From positions 1 to 29,115 of IMG/VR virus record IMGVR_UViG_3300000547_000006: DNA of 29,115 nt; one strand, 5' to 3'. The first letter of the stretch is position 1; each line of letters begins with the position of its first letter. The notes under the pieces were generated by a model, which was given only the letters and a program-made list of their open reading frames with translations, did not search any database and was not told the origin of the DNA. The translations under genes and the position numbers were made by a program. The stretch comes from a virus. This document shows, in pieces, positions 1-6,819 of this stretch.

Positions 1-2
1 AA

Positions 3-15
3 CTGTGGTATAATA
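3..15 (+). promoter_or_regulatory. Extended -10 promoter element upstream of the first gene
   Basis: A perfect TATAAT lies at 9-14, preceded by TG plus one base at 6-8, which is the extended -10 form used by host sigma70. The -35 region lies outside the window. The surrounding 17 bases match the gp32 promoter near 2912-2928 at all but two positions, which suggests a shared early or middle phage promoter class. A good Shine-Dalgarno (AGGAG at 23-27) and the start codon at 34 follow. Confidence 0.6.
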
Positions 16-33
16 TTATTTTAGGAGTACTAT

Positions 34-282
34 ATGTCTGTCGATCGCCTCGAACTTATTCGTCGTGCTGCCGAAAAAACGCAGTTCAAAAAGAAAGTAC
101 AGTCAAAAACCAAAAAGGCTGCACGTAATGCACGTGCCGGTCGCAAGTCAAAGGATTCAATGGATGCGTTTGACGAACAGTTTATGTATGATGACGAGCG
201 TACGACTCGTCGTGTAATCCGTGACTCAGGTATCGTTGATACCTTTGCTCACACAACCCGTTTTGACAATGAGTGGCATTAA
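34..282 (+). CDS. Small basic protein of unknown function
   Basis: This 82-residue protein belongs to no family I recognise. The first half is very rich in Lys and Arg (residues about 18-40 are almost all basic or Ala/Ser), and the C-terminal half is acidic/mixed and ends in Trp-His. It has no membrane segment or signal peptide. The start at 34 is well supported by AGGAG seven bases upstream and by the promoter at 9-14. The stop is separated from the next start (284) by one base, so it is the first visible gene of an operon running to gp59. The basic N-terminus would allow nucleic-acid binding, but that is only an inference from composition. All Arg codons are CGN, as in gp32 and unlike the tail genes. 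Confidence 0.7.
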   Translation: MSVDRLELIRRAAEKTQFKKKVQSKTKKAARNARAGRKSKDSMDAFDEQFMYDDERTTRRVIRDSGIVDTFAHTTRFDNEWH

Positions 283-283
283 T

Positions 284-694
284 ATGACTATGCATCTGCA
301 ACGTGGTCTTACGACCCTTAATACTCGTAAACGTAAAGTCAAAATTGACAAAACTGCATATGAATCTGAATGGCGTGAGCATAACAAGCAAGCTCGGCGT
401 GACAATTTACCACAGTTGCAATTTGCAACACTTGACGAGTACGTGGCATATCGTACGGGCTCTGGTCGTAAAGTAACCAAACCTATTGTATCAAAACCAA
501 TAGAGAAACGTTACATCCGCGAAACGCCCGTCTACAAGTCTAAAGGTACTAGTGGTGGTAATACCTCAAAGGTAGAGTCAAAGTCCTATAGCGGTGACTA
601 TATGGTCGGTATTGCGACAATGCATAAAAGCAACAGTGTACCTGTAGGCAAGGACGCTAACCCAGTCGATTATTCAACAATGAGGAGAAACTAA
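284..694 (+). CDS. Conserved T4-like phage protein of unknown function
   Basis: I take the ATG at 284, giving 136 residues, rather than the in-frame codon at 221, because 284 sits one base after the preceding stop in a tightly packed operon and the extra residues would overlap the upstream gene by 62 bases. The N-terminal half is basic and helical and carries a motif around 'LDEYVAYRTG', which I recall from hypothetical proteins of marine T4-like phages. The C-terminal half is Ser/Gly/Lys-rich and probably disordered. No catalytic motif, metal site or membrane segment is visible. The stop overlaps the next start as TAATG at 692-696, which suggests translational coupling. Function unknown. Confidence 0.7.
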   Translation: MTMHLQRGLTTLNTRKRKVKIDKTAYESEWREHNKQARRDNLPQLQFATLDEYVAYRTGSGRKVTKPIVSKPIEKRYIRETPVYKSKGTSGGNTSKVESKSYSGDYMVGIATMHKSNSVPVGKDANPVDYSTMRRN

Positions 695-957
695 TGGAAT
701 ATACTCGTAATGAAATGCTAGAACTACTTCGCATTCGCAAGTGCCGTGTGCTGTTTACTAAGGTAAATGGTGAAGAACGAGACATGACGTGTACACTTAA
801 AATGGCTGAAGTGCCTGAACAACATCGTCCTAAAACGTTTTCCTTTAATGAGGAAGCAGAAAAAACATCAGACGTAATTCGAGTTTTTGATGTTAATGCA
901 GATGGATGGCGTTCATTTAAAGTCGATAGTGTTAAACAGTTTGAGGTATTGCAATAA
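694..957 (+). CDS. Small WYL_2/Sm-like SH3-barrel protein (former DUF2693)
   Basis: The 87-residue protein begins with a short helix ('RNEMLELLRIRKC') and continues as alternating strands. It ends in a conserved stretch where Val-Ile-Arg-Val-Phe-Asp is followed by Gly-Trp-Arg-Ser-Phe and Val-Lys-Gln-Phe. This resembles the phage family once called DUF2693 and now named WYL_2, a predicted Sm-like SH3 beta-barrel found widely in T4-like marine phages. Related barrels bind nucleic acid or ligands, but no function is established for this branch. A TGAGGAG Shine-Dalgarno lies at 681-687 and the gene overlaps both neighbours by one base (TAATG). The family call rests on reading the sequence only. 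Confidence 0.65.
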   Translation: MEYTRNEMLELLRIRKCRVLFTKVNGEERDMTCTLKMAEVPEQHRPKTFSFNEEAEKTSDVIRVFDVNADGWRSFKVDSVKQFEVLQ

Positions 958-2084
958 TGGCATTATCCGTAAAGGTACCACGTAAACCTAAGGCACCACC
1001 CAAGCGCGCTAAGTTGGGGTTGCCTGGTTGTCCAACCGATAAAGGATTTCCTGCTTGTAAGTATTACTTTCAGGCAGAGGTCGATCGTAAGATCATATCT
1101 GACATCACAAAAAAGTATATACGTGAAGAATATTCAAAGGAGGATGCACGAGCTATACTTGCAAACTCTGAATATCACTTTCACATGTACACTCATTTAG
1201 CTGCAGCCATTTACTGGAAAAAAACAGGAATGGATTTTGATGATGTCAGTACTGCATATCTGAATCGAGTGAAAGAATACTACGATGATTTGATTGAACC
1301 TGGTAAACAAAAACTAGGGCTGGAAGTAGAGTCTAAACCAGATGTAAAAAAACCCAATCCGCAAGAACTCCTTGCACAAAAGGTATGGTCAACTGTTATG
1401 GTTGACATCGATCGTTTGGAAGATGAATGGACCGAAGGTAAGAAGACAGATATTAAACTGTATGATCTCTTTAAGACGCATGATCTTAAAGCAATGGCAG
1501 TACCCATTGTACTTAAGCGAGTCGAGCGTTGGTTGTCTGAATACGATGATGCATATAACAAAAACTGTCGTCAGGCAGTCGAAGGTTATTCACATCTTCC
1601 ACGAGCAGAACTTAAACGTCGGCTAGGTGTCGTGAAAGGAATGATAGCTGATCTTGAAAGAATCAAGGCAACTAAAAAGGTTACTCGTGCTCCTCGTGTA
1701 CCTAAGGCTCGTGCAGCTGACAAACAAATACAACGACTACAGTATCTTAAGGAATGTACTGAAAACAAACTTATGTCCGTTAATCCGATTCAGATTCCAG
1801 GTGCATATAGGTTGTTTACCTTTAATGTTAAAACGCGAATGCTCACTGAATACGTAACATCATCCACGTCTGGATTCGAAGTCAAAGGTACAACTATTAA
1901 TAATATTGATACTGAAAAGTCAAGGTGTACTCGACTACGTAAACCTGAAGTGTTCATTCCAATTGCATTGTCAAAAACACCAAAGCAAATTGACAATGAA
2001 TGGAATAAGCTTACGACAAAAACATCGGTACCTAATGGACGAATCAACAAAGACACAATTTTATTGAGGATAATGGATAAATGA
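957..2084 (+). CDS. Conserved 375-aa protein of T4-like marine phages, function unknown
   Basis: A large, highly charged protein that I recognise only as a conserved hypothetical of marine T4-like phages. Visible features are a basic Pro/Lys N-terminus, a Cys-Pro...Ala-Cys pair near residues 25-34, a helical region with 'AILANSEYHFHMYTHLAAA' about residues 66-84, a central linker (about 120-140), a helical segment with 'VERWLSEYDDAY' near 190-200, a very basic stretch about 235-260, and a C-terminal part with 'RINKDTILLRIMDK'. It has no signal peptide or transmembrane segment. It starts in a TAATG overlap with the previous gene and ends in an ATGA overlap with gp33, so it is probably co-translated with the late-transcription factor. 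A role in DNA or transcription is guessed from neighbourhood only. Confidence 0.7.
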   Translation: MALSVKVPRKPKAPPKRAKLGLPGCPTDKGFPACKYYFQAEVDRKIISDITKKYIREEYSKEDARAILANSEYHFHMYTHLAAAIYWKKTGMDFDDVSTAYLNRVKEYYDDLIEPGKQKLGLEVESKPDVKKPNPQELLAQKVWSTVMVDIDRLEDEWTEGKKTDIKLYDLFKTHDLKAMAVPIVLKRVERWLSEYDDAYNKNCRQAVEGYSHLPRAELKRRLGVVKGMIADLERIKATKKVTRAPRVPKARAADKQIQRLQYLKECTENKLMSVNPIQIPGAYRLFTFNVKTRMLTEYVTSSTSGFEVKGTTINNIDTEKSRCTRLRKPEVFIPIALSKTPKQIDNEWNKLTTKTSVPNGRINKDTILLRIMDK

Positions 2085-2323
2085 GCATAGATGAAGAACT
2101 TGAAAATACAATACTCACTAAAAAACGATTCACTAAACTTGTAGAAGAAAAGGCATCGGCTTCAAAGATTGGTTATATTGATGCAGTGATCGAGGTATGT
2201 AAAGATTTTGATTTGGATACGGCTGATGTCGGTAACCTCATATCACCTATCATCAAAAACAAAATTGAAGCAGAGGCAATTGATCTTAACATGATTAAAG
2301 GAGGTAATCAACTTCCAATATGA
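2081..2323 (+). CDS. 33: Late promoter transcription accessory protein gp33
   Basis: In T4, gp33 bridges the host RNA polymerase beta flap and the sliding clamp so that gp55-directed polymerase transcribes late genes. This 80-residue protein is shorter than T4 gp33 (112 residues) and lacks most of the N-terminal extension. It keeps the helical core and the C-terminal signature 'KIEAEAIDLNMI', which lines up with the T4 segment containing Lys-Ile-x-x-Glu-Ala-Ile-Asp-x-Asn-Leu. The position immediately before gp59 and gp32 matches T4 gene order. Start and stop both lie in ATGA overlaps (2081-2084 and 2320-2323). The clamp-binding hydrophobic tail of T4 gp33 is not obvious: the protein ends in Asn-Gln-Leu-Pro-Ile. 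Confidence 0.75.
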   Translation: MSIDEELENTILTKKRFTKLVEEKASASKIGYIDAVIEVCKDFDLDTADVGNLISPIIKNKIEAEAIDLNMIKGGNQLPI

Positions 2324-2907
2324 GAATAGAACCATACGATGCATTTAGGTTTTATATGGCAGTCAAAATGCACTTTGAATCTGATACATATGATTGTGTA
2401 AAGTATAATTACAAAACATCAGCTACTCAAAAATCATTTTGGAAGCGTCGTGACAAATTCCATTTTGCTAAAATTGCAAACAAGTTCAATGAACCTAATG
2501 AACTCATTAACTTTTTTGTGGCTCAGTTTGCGTCTGAAAAGAAGTGGGTCGGTGATATGTTAACCGATGAGAATACATGGACGCAATGGCAACGACGTAA
2601 TCAGTCTCTGTCATATACATTCGAACAAGATATAAATACATTATACGAATTGGTAAATAATTTTGATGAGCTTTTTAAGCCTACATTTTCACCCTATCCG
2701 ACTGTTGTATATTATTATATGCAAGGTAAGATAAGTCTTGAAACGGTAGTCATACTCGACAAACTTGTATCTTTCACTAAGAAGTGTGGTGTTACTGATA
2801 CGATCATTTGGCCTGATATGAAAAAGCGCATTCAAAAATATTCTACCTTTGTTAACCCTGATCTTGAAAAAATGAAAAAGATCGCACTTAGGGTATTTAC
2901 ATCATGA
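2320..2907 (+). CDS. 59: Loader of replicative DNA helicase gp59
   Basis: gp59 binds fork DNA and gp32-coated single strands and loads the gp41 helicase. The 195 residues compare with 217 in T4. The N-terminal half aligns well with T4 by eye: 'DAFRFYMAVKMH', then 'CVKYNYKT', then 'WKRRDKFHFAKIANKF', matching T4's Lys-Tyr-Asn-Trp and Lys-Arg-Arg-Asp-Lys-Tyr segments. The C-terminal part carries 'KISLETVVILDKLV', corresponding to T4 'ISFETFILLDSFL'. The start overlaps the gp33 stop (ATGA). The next gene is gp32, its partner, with a promoter at the end of gp59. There is no sign of truncation. Confidence 0.9.
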   Translation: MRIEPYDAFRFYMAVKMHFESDTYDCVKYNYKTSATQKSFWKRRDKFHFAKIANKFNEPNELINFFVAQFASEKKWVGDMLTDENTWTQWQRRNQSLSYTFEQDINTLYELVNNFDELFKPTFSPYPTVVYYYMQGKISLETVVILDKLVSFTKKCGVTDTIIWPDMKKRIQKYSTFVNPDLEKMKKIALRVFTS

Positions 2908-2924
2908 GCATACTGTGTTATAAT
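2896..2924 (+). promoter_or_regulatory. sigma70-type promoter for gp32
   Basis: A TTTACA -35 hexamer at 2896-2901 and a perfect TATAAT -10 at 2919-2924 are separated by exactly 17 bases, and TG at 2916-2917 makes it an extended -10. This is close to the ideal host promoter. It overlaps the end of gp59, and transcription would begin around 2931, giving a leader of about 55 bases to gp32. The block around the -10 is almost identical to that at 2-18. Confidence 0.75.
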
Positions 2925-2985
2925 AATAAAATATATGATGAGTAATTTGTGGATAATTCAGCTAATACTTTAAAAGGAAATATAA

Positions 2986-3900
2986 ATGTCATTTGCAAAT
3001 CTTAAAAAGAATCGTTCAGCCGCTATTGATAAACTCAAAAACGCTGCAGAAAAAGTTGGTGGTGGTGAACAAAAATCATATGGTGATGACCGTTTTTGGA
3101 AACCAACGGTTGATAAATCTGGTAATGGTTATGCAGTAATTCGATTCCTACCAGCAGCCGAAGGTGAAGATCTCCCTTGGGTTCGCTATTGGGATCATGG
3201 TTTCAAAGGACCAACTGGTCGTTGGTATATTGAAAAATCTCTTACATCAATTGGTCAACCAGATCCAGTTTCTGAAATGAATTCAGTACTTTGGAATACG
3301 GGTCGTGAAGAAGATAAACAAACTGTTCGCGATCGTAAGCGCCGTTTGCACTATGTGTCTAACATTTACGTTGTATCTGATCCAAGCAATCCTGAAAACG
3401 AAGGCAAGGTATTTTTGTTTCAGTTTGGTAAAAAAATCTTTGACAAGATCACTGATATTATGACTCCTCAGTTTCAAGATGAAGAACCAGTCAATCCTTT
3501 TGATTTTTGGGAAGGCGCAAACTTTAAACTGAAAATTCGTAATGTTGAAGGTTATCGCAATTATGACAAGTCAGAGTTTAATTCCTCTAAACCGCTGTCC
3601 GATGACGATGAAGAACTCGAGGCAATTTATAACAAGCTTCATGCTCTTTCTGAGTTCACTGATCCTAAGAGTTATAAGTCATATGCGGAACTCAAAGCTA
3701 AGTTGAATCAAGTACTTGGCGATGATGCAACACCAATGACGACTGCAGAATCAATTTCACTTGATGAAGTAGATGATCGTCCTAAGGTATCTGCACCTAA
3801 AGCATCGACAGTTGATCCTGAACCAGAGGTTAGCTCGTCATCTTCTGATGACGATAACGATACTTTATCGTATTTTGCTAAACTAGCAGCACAAAGCTAA
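2986..3900 (+). CDS. 32: Single-stranded DNA-binding protein gp32
   Basis: gp32 coats single-stranded DNA during replication, recombination and repair. The 304 residues match T4 (301). The N-terminal basic domain holds a Lys-Lys-Asn-Arg-Ser (LAST-like) motif at residues 7-11. The core shows 'GNGYAVIRFLP', 'DHGFKGPTGRWYIE', 'NPENEGKVFLFQFGKKIFDKI' and 'FWEGANFKLKIRNVEGYRNYD', all clear T4 counterparts. The C-terminus has the acidic 'SSSSSDDDNDT' tail that recruits partners. The T4 zinc ligands are mostly missing: His71 is kept, but the positions of T4 Cys77, Cys87 and Cys90 are Ser85, Asp93 and Ser96. AAGGA at 2974-2978 is the ribosome site. Strong SD, own promoter and own terminator fit high-level expression. 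All Arg codons are CGN. Confidence 0.96.
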   Translation: MSFANLKKNRSAAIDKLKNAAEKVGGGEQKSYGDDRFWKPTVDKSGNGYAVIRFLPAAEGEDLPWVRYWDHGFKGPTGRWYIEKSLTSIGQPDPVSEMNSVLWNTGREEDKQTVRDRKRRLHYVSNIYVVSDPSNPENEGKVFLFQFGKKIFDKITDIMTPQFQDEEPVNPFDFWEGANFKLKIRNVEGYRNYDKSEFNSSKPLSDDDEELEAIYNKLHALSEFTDPKSYKSYAELKAKLNQVLGDDATPMTTAESISLDEVDDRPKVSAPKASTVDPEPEVSSSSSDDDNDTLSYFAKLAAQS

Positions 3901-3907
3901 TCAAAAC

Positions 3908-3930
3908 AAGGGAACTTCGGTTCCCTTTTT
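3908..3930 (+). terminator. UUCG-loop intrinsic terminator between convergent genes
   Basis: An 8-bp stem (AAGGGAAC / GTTCCCTT) encloses a C(TTCG)G tetraloop and is followed by a T-rich run to 3930. It lies eight bases after the gp32 stop and before the end of the minus-strand tape-measure gene at 3945. Read on the minus strand, the same stem is followed by TTGTTTTG, so it may also stop transcripts coming from the other side. Confidence 0.85.
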
Positions 3931-3944
3931 ATTATTATAAAATA

Positions 3945-6230
3945 TTATGGCGCTATTGCTGCAGCATTCCAAATTGTGTCAGAAGGCGAATTAGGCTGTC
4001 TTATTGGTGGTGGCGGCGGATTATATACATTAGTAGTTGAACTATTATTTACAATATTGTTGTTAGTGCTAGGAGCGTTCACAATATTGTTTGTGTTGTT
4101 AACAGTTTCTTTTATTTGATTTTGCTCATTAGTTGCCATTGCCATTTGACTACTAAGTACTTCTGCCTTTTTATTAGATGGGGGCGAAATATTTTCACCA
4201 GTCTTTGGATTCAACCCAGCAAATTCATATAATGAATCAGGGATAGGATTCAAATTAATTTTACCGCCACCAATTTCAGTAAAGCCAAGATCAACTGAAG
4301 GCATATCTATCGTCATTGCATCTGGCGATGGCAATATGCCTTTTAGTATATTTTTGAAAAAGTTAATACCGATATTAGCAGCATCGCTCAAAAATTGTGA
4401 TAAGTCAACTTCCTTAATAGATTCAGTAATTGAATCGAAAACTGATGTTACTGAATCCCAAATTGATGTCCCTATATTTTTAAGATTAGCGGTTATATCG
4501 TCTATTGATGGAATAAAGTCAGCAAGCTTAGGGCTTTCTTCCATTTCTTTTAGCGCTAACTCTTTTTGTTCACGATTTTTAGCCAATTGCTTTTCAATAC
4601 GAGATCTTTCTTCACCATTCAGTGGCTTTAATCCCCTTGCTTCAAGTATACGCTCTGATTCTTCAACGCTGTATTTGCCATCTTTAAAAGAAGTTTGAGT
4701 TACTATGTTTCCAGTTTCAGGATCAACAGCAACTGCACCAGCAGTTTTAGTTTCTTGTTCAATCAGTTTTGCGTCATTGACTTCTTTTTGCAAATTTTCT
4801 TCATTGTCGCTAATTCCAAAAAACGATAAAACTGAGCCAAACTTATCTTTAATAAATTTAGATACGTTACCAATTGCATTTTGTAAATATTCAAGTGGAT
4901 AAAACAGTGCATCAATAATTTTGGTAAATGTTTCTTTAAAGGAAAATGAATCTAAAAGCTTTTCTGCTTCTTCAAAACCAAATGCGCCTAAGATCCAAGA
5001 TACTGCATTTTTGATTAACTCGAGTGGAGCTGAAACTATTGAAGTAAATAATTCATATACACTTTGTAAAATTTCAACTATACCGCCTTCCTTAAAGTTG
5101 TTTACAATAGTATTAATTAAATTTTTTACGAATTCGACAGGAGAAAATAATGCGTCAATAATTGTTGTAAATGTGTCTTCAAAGGAAAAAGAATCAAGAA
5201 TTTTTTCTGCCTTTTCAAATCCAAAAAATCCTAAGACCCAAGATACTGCGCTTTTAATTAAATCAAGAGGCCCAAAAATTAATGAATTGAATAGGCCTGT
5301 TACTGCGCCTTTGATTCCACCAATAATCCCTTCTTCACTAAATCCTTCGATAGTACCCTTTACAGTATCCCAAAGAGTTATAATTATTGTGAGTGGAAGA
5401 AATAACTTAGATGCAATACCAAGAGTTTTACTAAACACTCCAGCAAACGCTTTCAGTGTACCTGATAATCCAGAAAAGACACCACCTACTTTAGTAGCTA
5501 TTCCTGTTATATCTTTTAATGTTTTAAATGCAACAGCAAAGGGTTTAAAAAATGCAGCAACAGTTGCTTTAACACCTTGAAATATTTTTGATTGCGCAAT
5601 GCTAGTCTTTAATAAATTAAATTGAGCTGCAAGACTACCGAACAAAGATGTAATGGTACCTTTAATTGCAGTACCTATATTTCCTATTGTTGTAGATAAA
5701 GTTGTTCGTAGTGTTTTAAATTGCTTAACGATAGATGAACTAAAATTTTTAGTTGCTTTAGCAATTCCTTCGGTTATAAACTTCGGCGTAACAGCTTTAA
5801 AAAATAACTTAACTAAATTTGTAAATTGGGTTGTAAATAATTTTATGGCTTTTATTTGAGCAGATATTACACTGCCAATAGTACCTAATGTTATAGCAAG
5901 ACCAGTCAACAATCCACCTAAACCTACGCCCTCTTTTTCATTTTCTTTTTCTTCAAGTGTATCATTACCTAAATTTTCAAGTGCAGCAATTAGCCTATCG
6001 TTTTTTGCGTTTTCTTCACGTCTTTCTTCAAGTTCTTTAAGAGACTTTCCTTCAAAAAAATCTATTAAGTATTCTAAACTTTCAAAACTTTTTAAAAGCT
6101 CATCAAATTTTGTCGTAATGGTATCAGCTGTCAGTAACAAGTATTCATTAGTGTCTACTGTTTCTGACTTTAAGCCACTTATATTTGTATTAATTGTTTT
6201 TAGTTGAATTGTGACGTCTTCTAATGTCAT
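3945..6230 (-). CDS. Tape-measure-like tail protein (gp29-equivalent)
   Basis: This 761-residue protein is probably the tape measure that sets tail length and sits inside the tail tube, the job of gp29 in T4. Residues 1-100 are helical and coiled-coil-like, followed by a Gly-rich hydrophobic segment (about 103-127). Long amphipathic/hydrophobic helical stretches then run to about residue 470, including a second hydrophobic patch near 280-290. Two related units (about 317-373 and 399-455) share the pattern Ser/Ala-Trp-x-Leu-Gly-x-Phe-Gly-Phe-Glu. The C-terminus is Asn/Thr-rich with a Pro5 stretch. The gene directly follows the gp26/T-domain and membrane-protein genes, the usual place for a tape measure after tail chaperones. 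AGGAA before the ATG supports the start. Direct gp29 similarity is weak, so the assignment rests on composition and context. Confidence 0.65.
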   Translation of the reverse strand: MTLEDVTIQLKTINTNISGLKSETVDTNEYLLLTADTITTKFDELLKSFESLEYLIDFFEGKSLKELEERREENAKNDRLIAALENLGNDTLEEKENEKEGVGLGGLLTGLAITLGTIGSVISAQIKAIKLFTTQFTNLVKLFFKAVTPKFITEGIAKATKNFSSSIVKQFKTLRTTLSTTIGNIGTAIKGTITSLFGSLAAQFNLLKTSIAQSKIFQGVKATVAAFFKPFAVAFKTLKDITGIATKVGGVFSGLSGTLKAFAGVFSKTLGIASKLFLPLTIIITLWDTVKGTIEGFSEEGIIGGIKGAVTGLFNSLIFGPLDLIKSAVSWVLGFFGFEKAEKILDSFSFEDTFTTIIDALFSPVEFVKNLINTIVNNFKEGGIVEILQSVYELFTSIVSAPLELIKNAVSWILGAFGFEEAEKLLDSFSFKETFTKIIDALFYPLEYLQNAIGNVSKFIKDKFGSVLSFFGISDNEENLQKEVNDAKLIEQETKTAGAVAVDPETGNIVTQTSFKDGKYSVEESERILEARGLKPLNGEERSRIEKQLAKNREQKELALKEMEESPKLADFIPSIDDITANLKNIGTSIWDSVTSVFDSITESIKEVDLSQFLSDAANIGINFFKNILKGILPSPDAMTIDMPSVDLGFTEIGGGKINLNPIPDSLYEFAGLNPKTGENISPPSNKKAEVLSSQMAMATNEQNQIKETVNNTNNIVNAPSTNNNIVNNSSTTNVYNPPPPPIRQPNSPSDTIWNAAAIAP

Positions 6231-6232
6231 TT

Positions 6233-6634
6233 TTATTTCCTAGAAATCCAAGCTGTAACTCCGACATAAGCTCCAGTAATACCTGCACATGAAATATAAA
6301 ACATTGCTAATAAATCACTTAACACATCAATCCTAGATTCACTAATTGCTGGTGTAAATAAAACAAATGTAACTATACCTATCATTACAAGAGAAACCCA
6401 TGCCATTCTTTTTTGTGCATTGAGTTTTTTACTTTTTATTTCAATATCATGCAATAATTGAGATAATTCAACTTCTCTTCGATTTAGGGTTCCATCATTA
6501 TTATAATCATAATTTGACAATTTTTCGTTGTCAATTGGATATTCATATTCATAGTTTAAATGCGAATATCTTGGATATTCGTATTCACGATTTGGATACA
6601 AATATTTTTCTCTATGTGGCCTATGATAGGTCAA
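6233..6634 (-). CDS. Two-span membrane protein with an EF-hand-like loop
   Basis: The 133-residue protein has a Tyr/Pro-rich N-terminus with repeated Tyr-Glu-Tyr-Pro. A canonical 12-residue EF-hand loop follows at 43-54 (Asp43, Asn45, Asp47, Gly48, Thr49, Asn51, Glu54), then a charged helix and two hydrophobic spans at about 77-96 and 108-129 joined by a short acidic loop. It ends Trp-Ile-Ser-Arg-Lys. I recall similar membrane proteins with unknown roles in marine T4-like phages. The start is TTG (6634-6632), overlapping the T-domain stop as TTGA, with AAGGA correctly spaced upstream; no ATG lies near the N-terminus. It sits between the tail-chaperone frame and the tape measure. A holin or an injection-channel factor is possible but unproven. 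Confidence 0.65.
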   Translation of the reverse strand: MTYHRPHREKYLYPNREYEYPRYSHLNYEYEYPIDNEKLSNYDYNNDGTLNRREVELSQLLHDIEIKSKKLNAQKRMAWVSLVMIGIVTFVLFTPAISESRIDVLSDLLAMFYISCAGITGAYVGVTAWISRK

Positions 6635-6819
6635 TGTGTTTTCCTTTTTCGCAGTCTTTCATTTTCTTCTTTAATATATTCAACTAATAGTGCAATATAA
6701 ATTTCCCTTTCCCATGGTACCATTTCATTAAGTTCAGTTAAGCTATAATTATGATGCTGCATTAATGCAAAATTTACTTTATAATGATTAACAATTGATT
6801 CATGAGAAAGGGCTAGCCG
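6631..6819 (-). CDS. Frameshift-accessed T domain fused to gp26 (tail assembly chaperone-like)
   Basis: This frame has no suitable start of its own. It is open from a TGA at 6844-6846, passes under the end of gp26 and stops at 6631-6633. Entered by a -1 shift at 6819-6825, it adds 62 residues to the first 235 of gp26, a 297-residue fusion. The added part is helical and contains 'HHNYSLTELNEM' followed by 'VPWEREIYIALL' and a Glu/Lys-rich end. This is the style of the T part of G/GT tail chaperones, which bind the tape measure. The only ATG in frame (6762-6760) would give 43 residues but has no Shine-Dalgarno. It occupies the place where an annotator might put a small gp51-type hub assembly gene. 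The stop overlaps the TTG start of the next gene. Confidence 0.7.
   Translation of the reverse strand, partial: RLALSHESIVNHYKVNFALMQHHNYSLTELNEMVPWEREIYIALLVEYIKEENERLRKRKTH

Noticed and set aside
221-283. Upstream extension of the second gene to 221
   Set aside because: It would overlap the first gene by 62 bases, while ATG 284 sits directly after its stop, as is usual in this packed operon.
2981-2988. TATAAATG at the gp32 start as a late promoter
   Set aside because: It is a chance overlap of an AT-rich leader with the ATG. gp32 has a clear sigma70-type promoter, and transcription from here would remove the start codon.
4336-5580. Long plus-strand open frames (up to 219 codons) opposite the tape measure
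   Set aside because: They are antisense to a well-supported gene, have no ribosome sites, and their low-complexity composition mirrors the helical repeats of the real protein.
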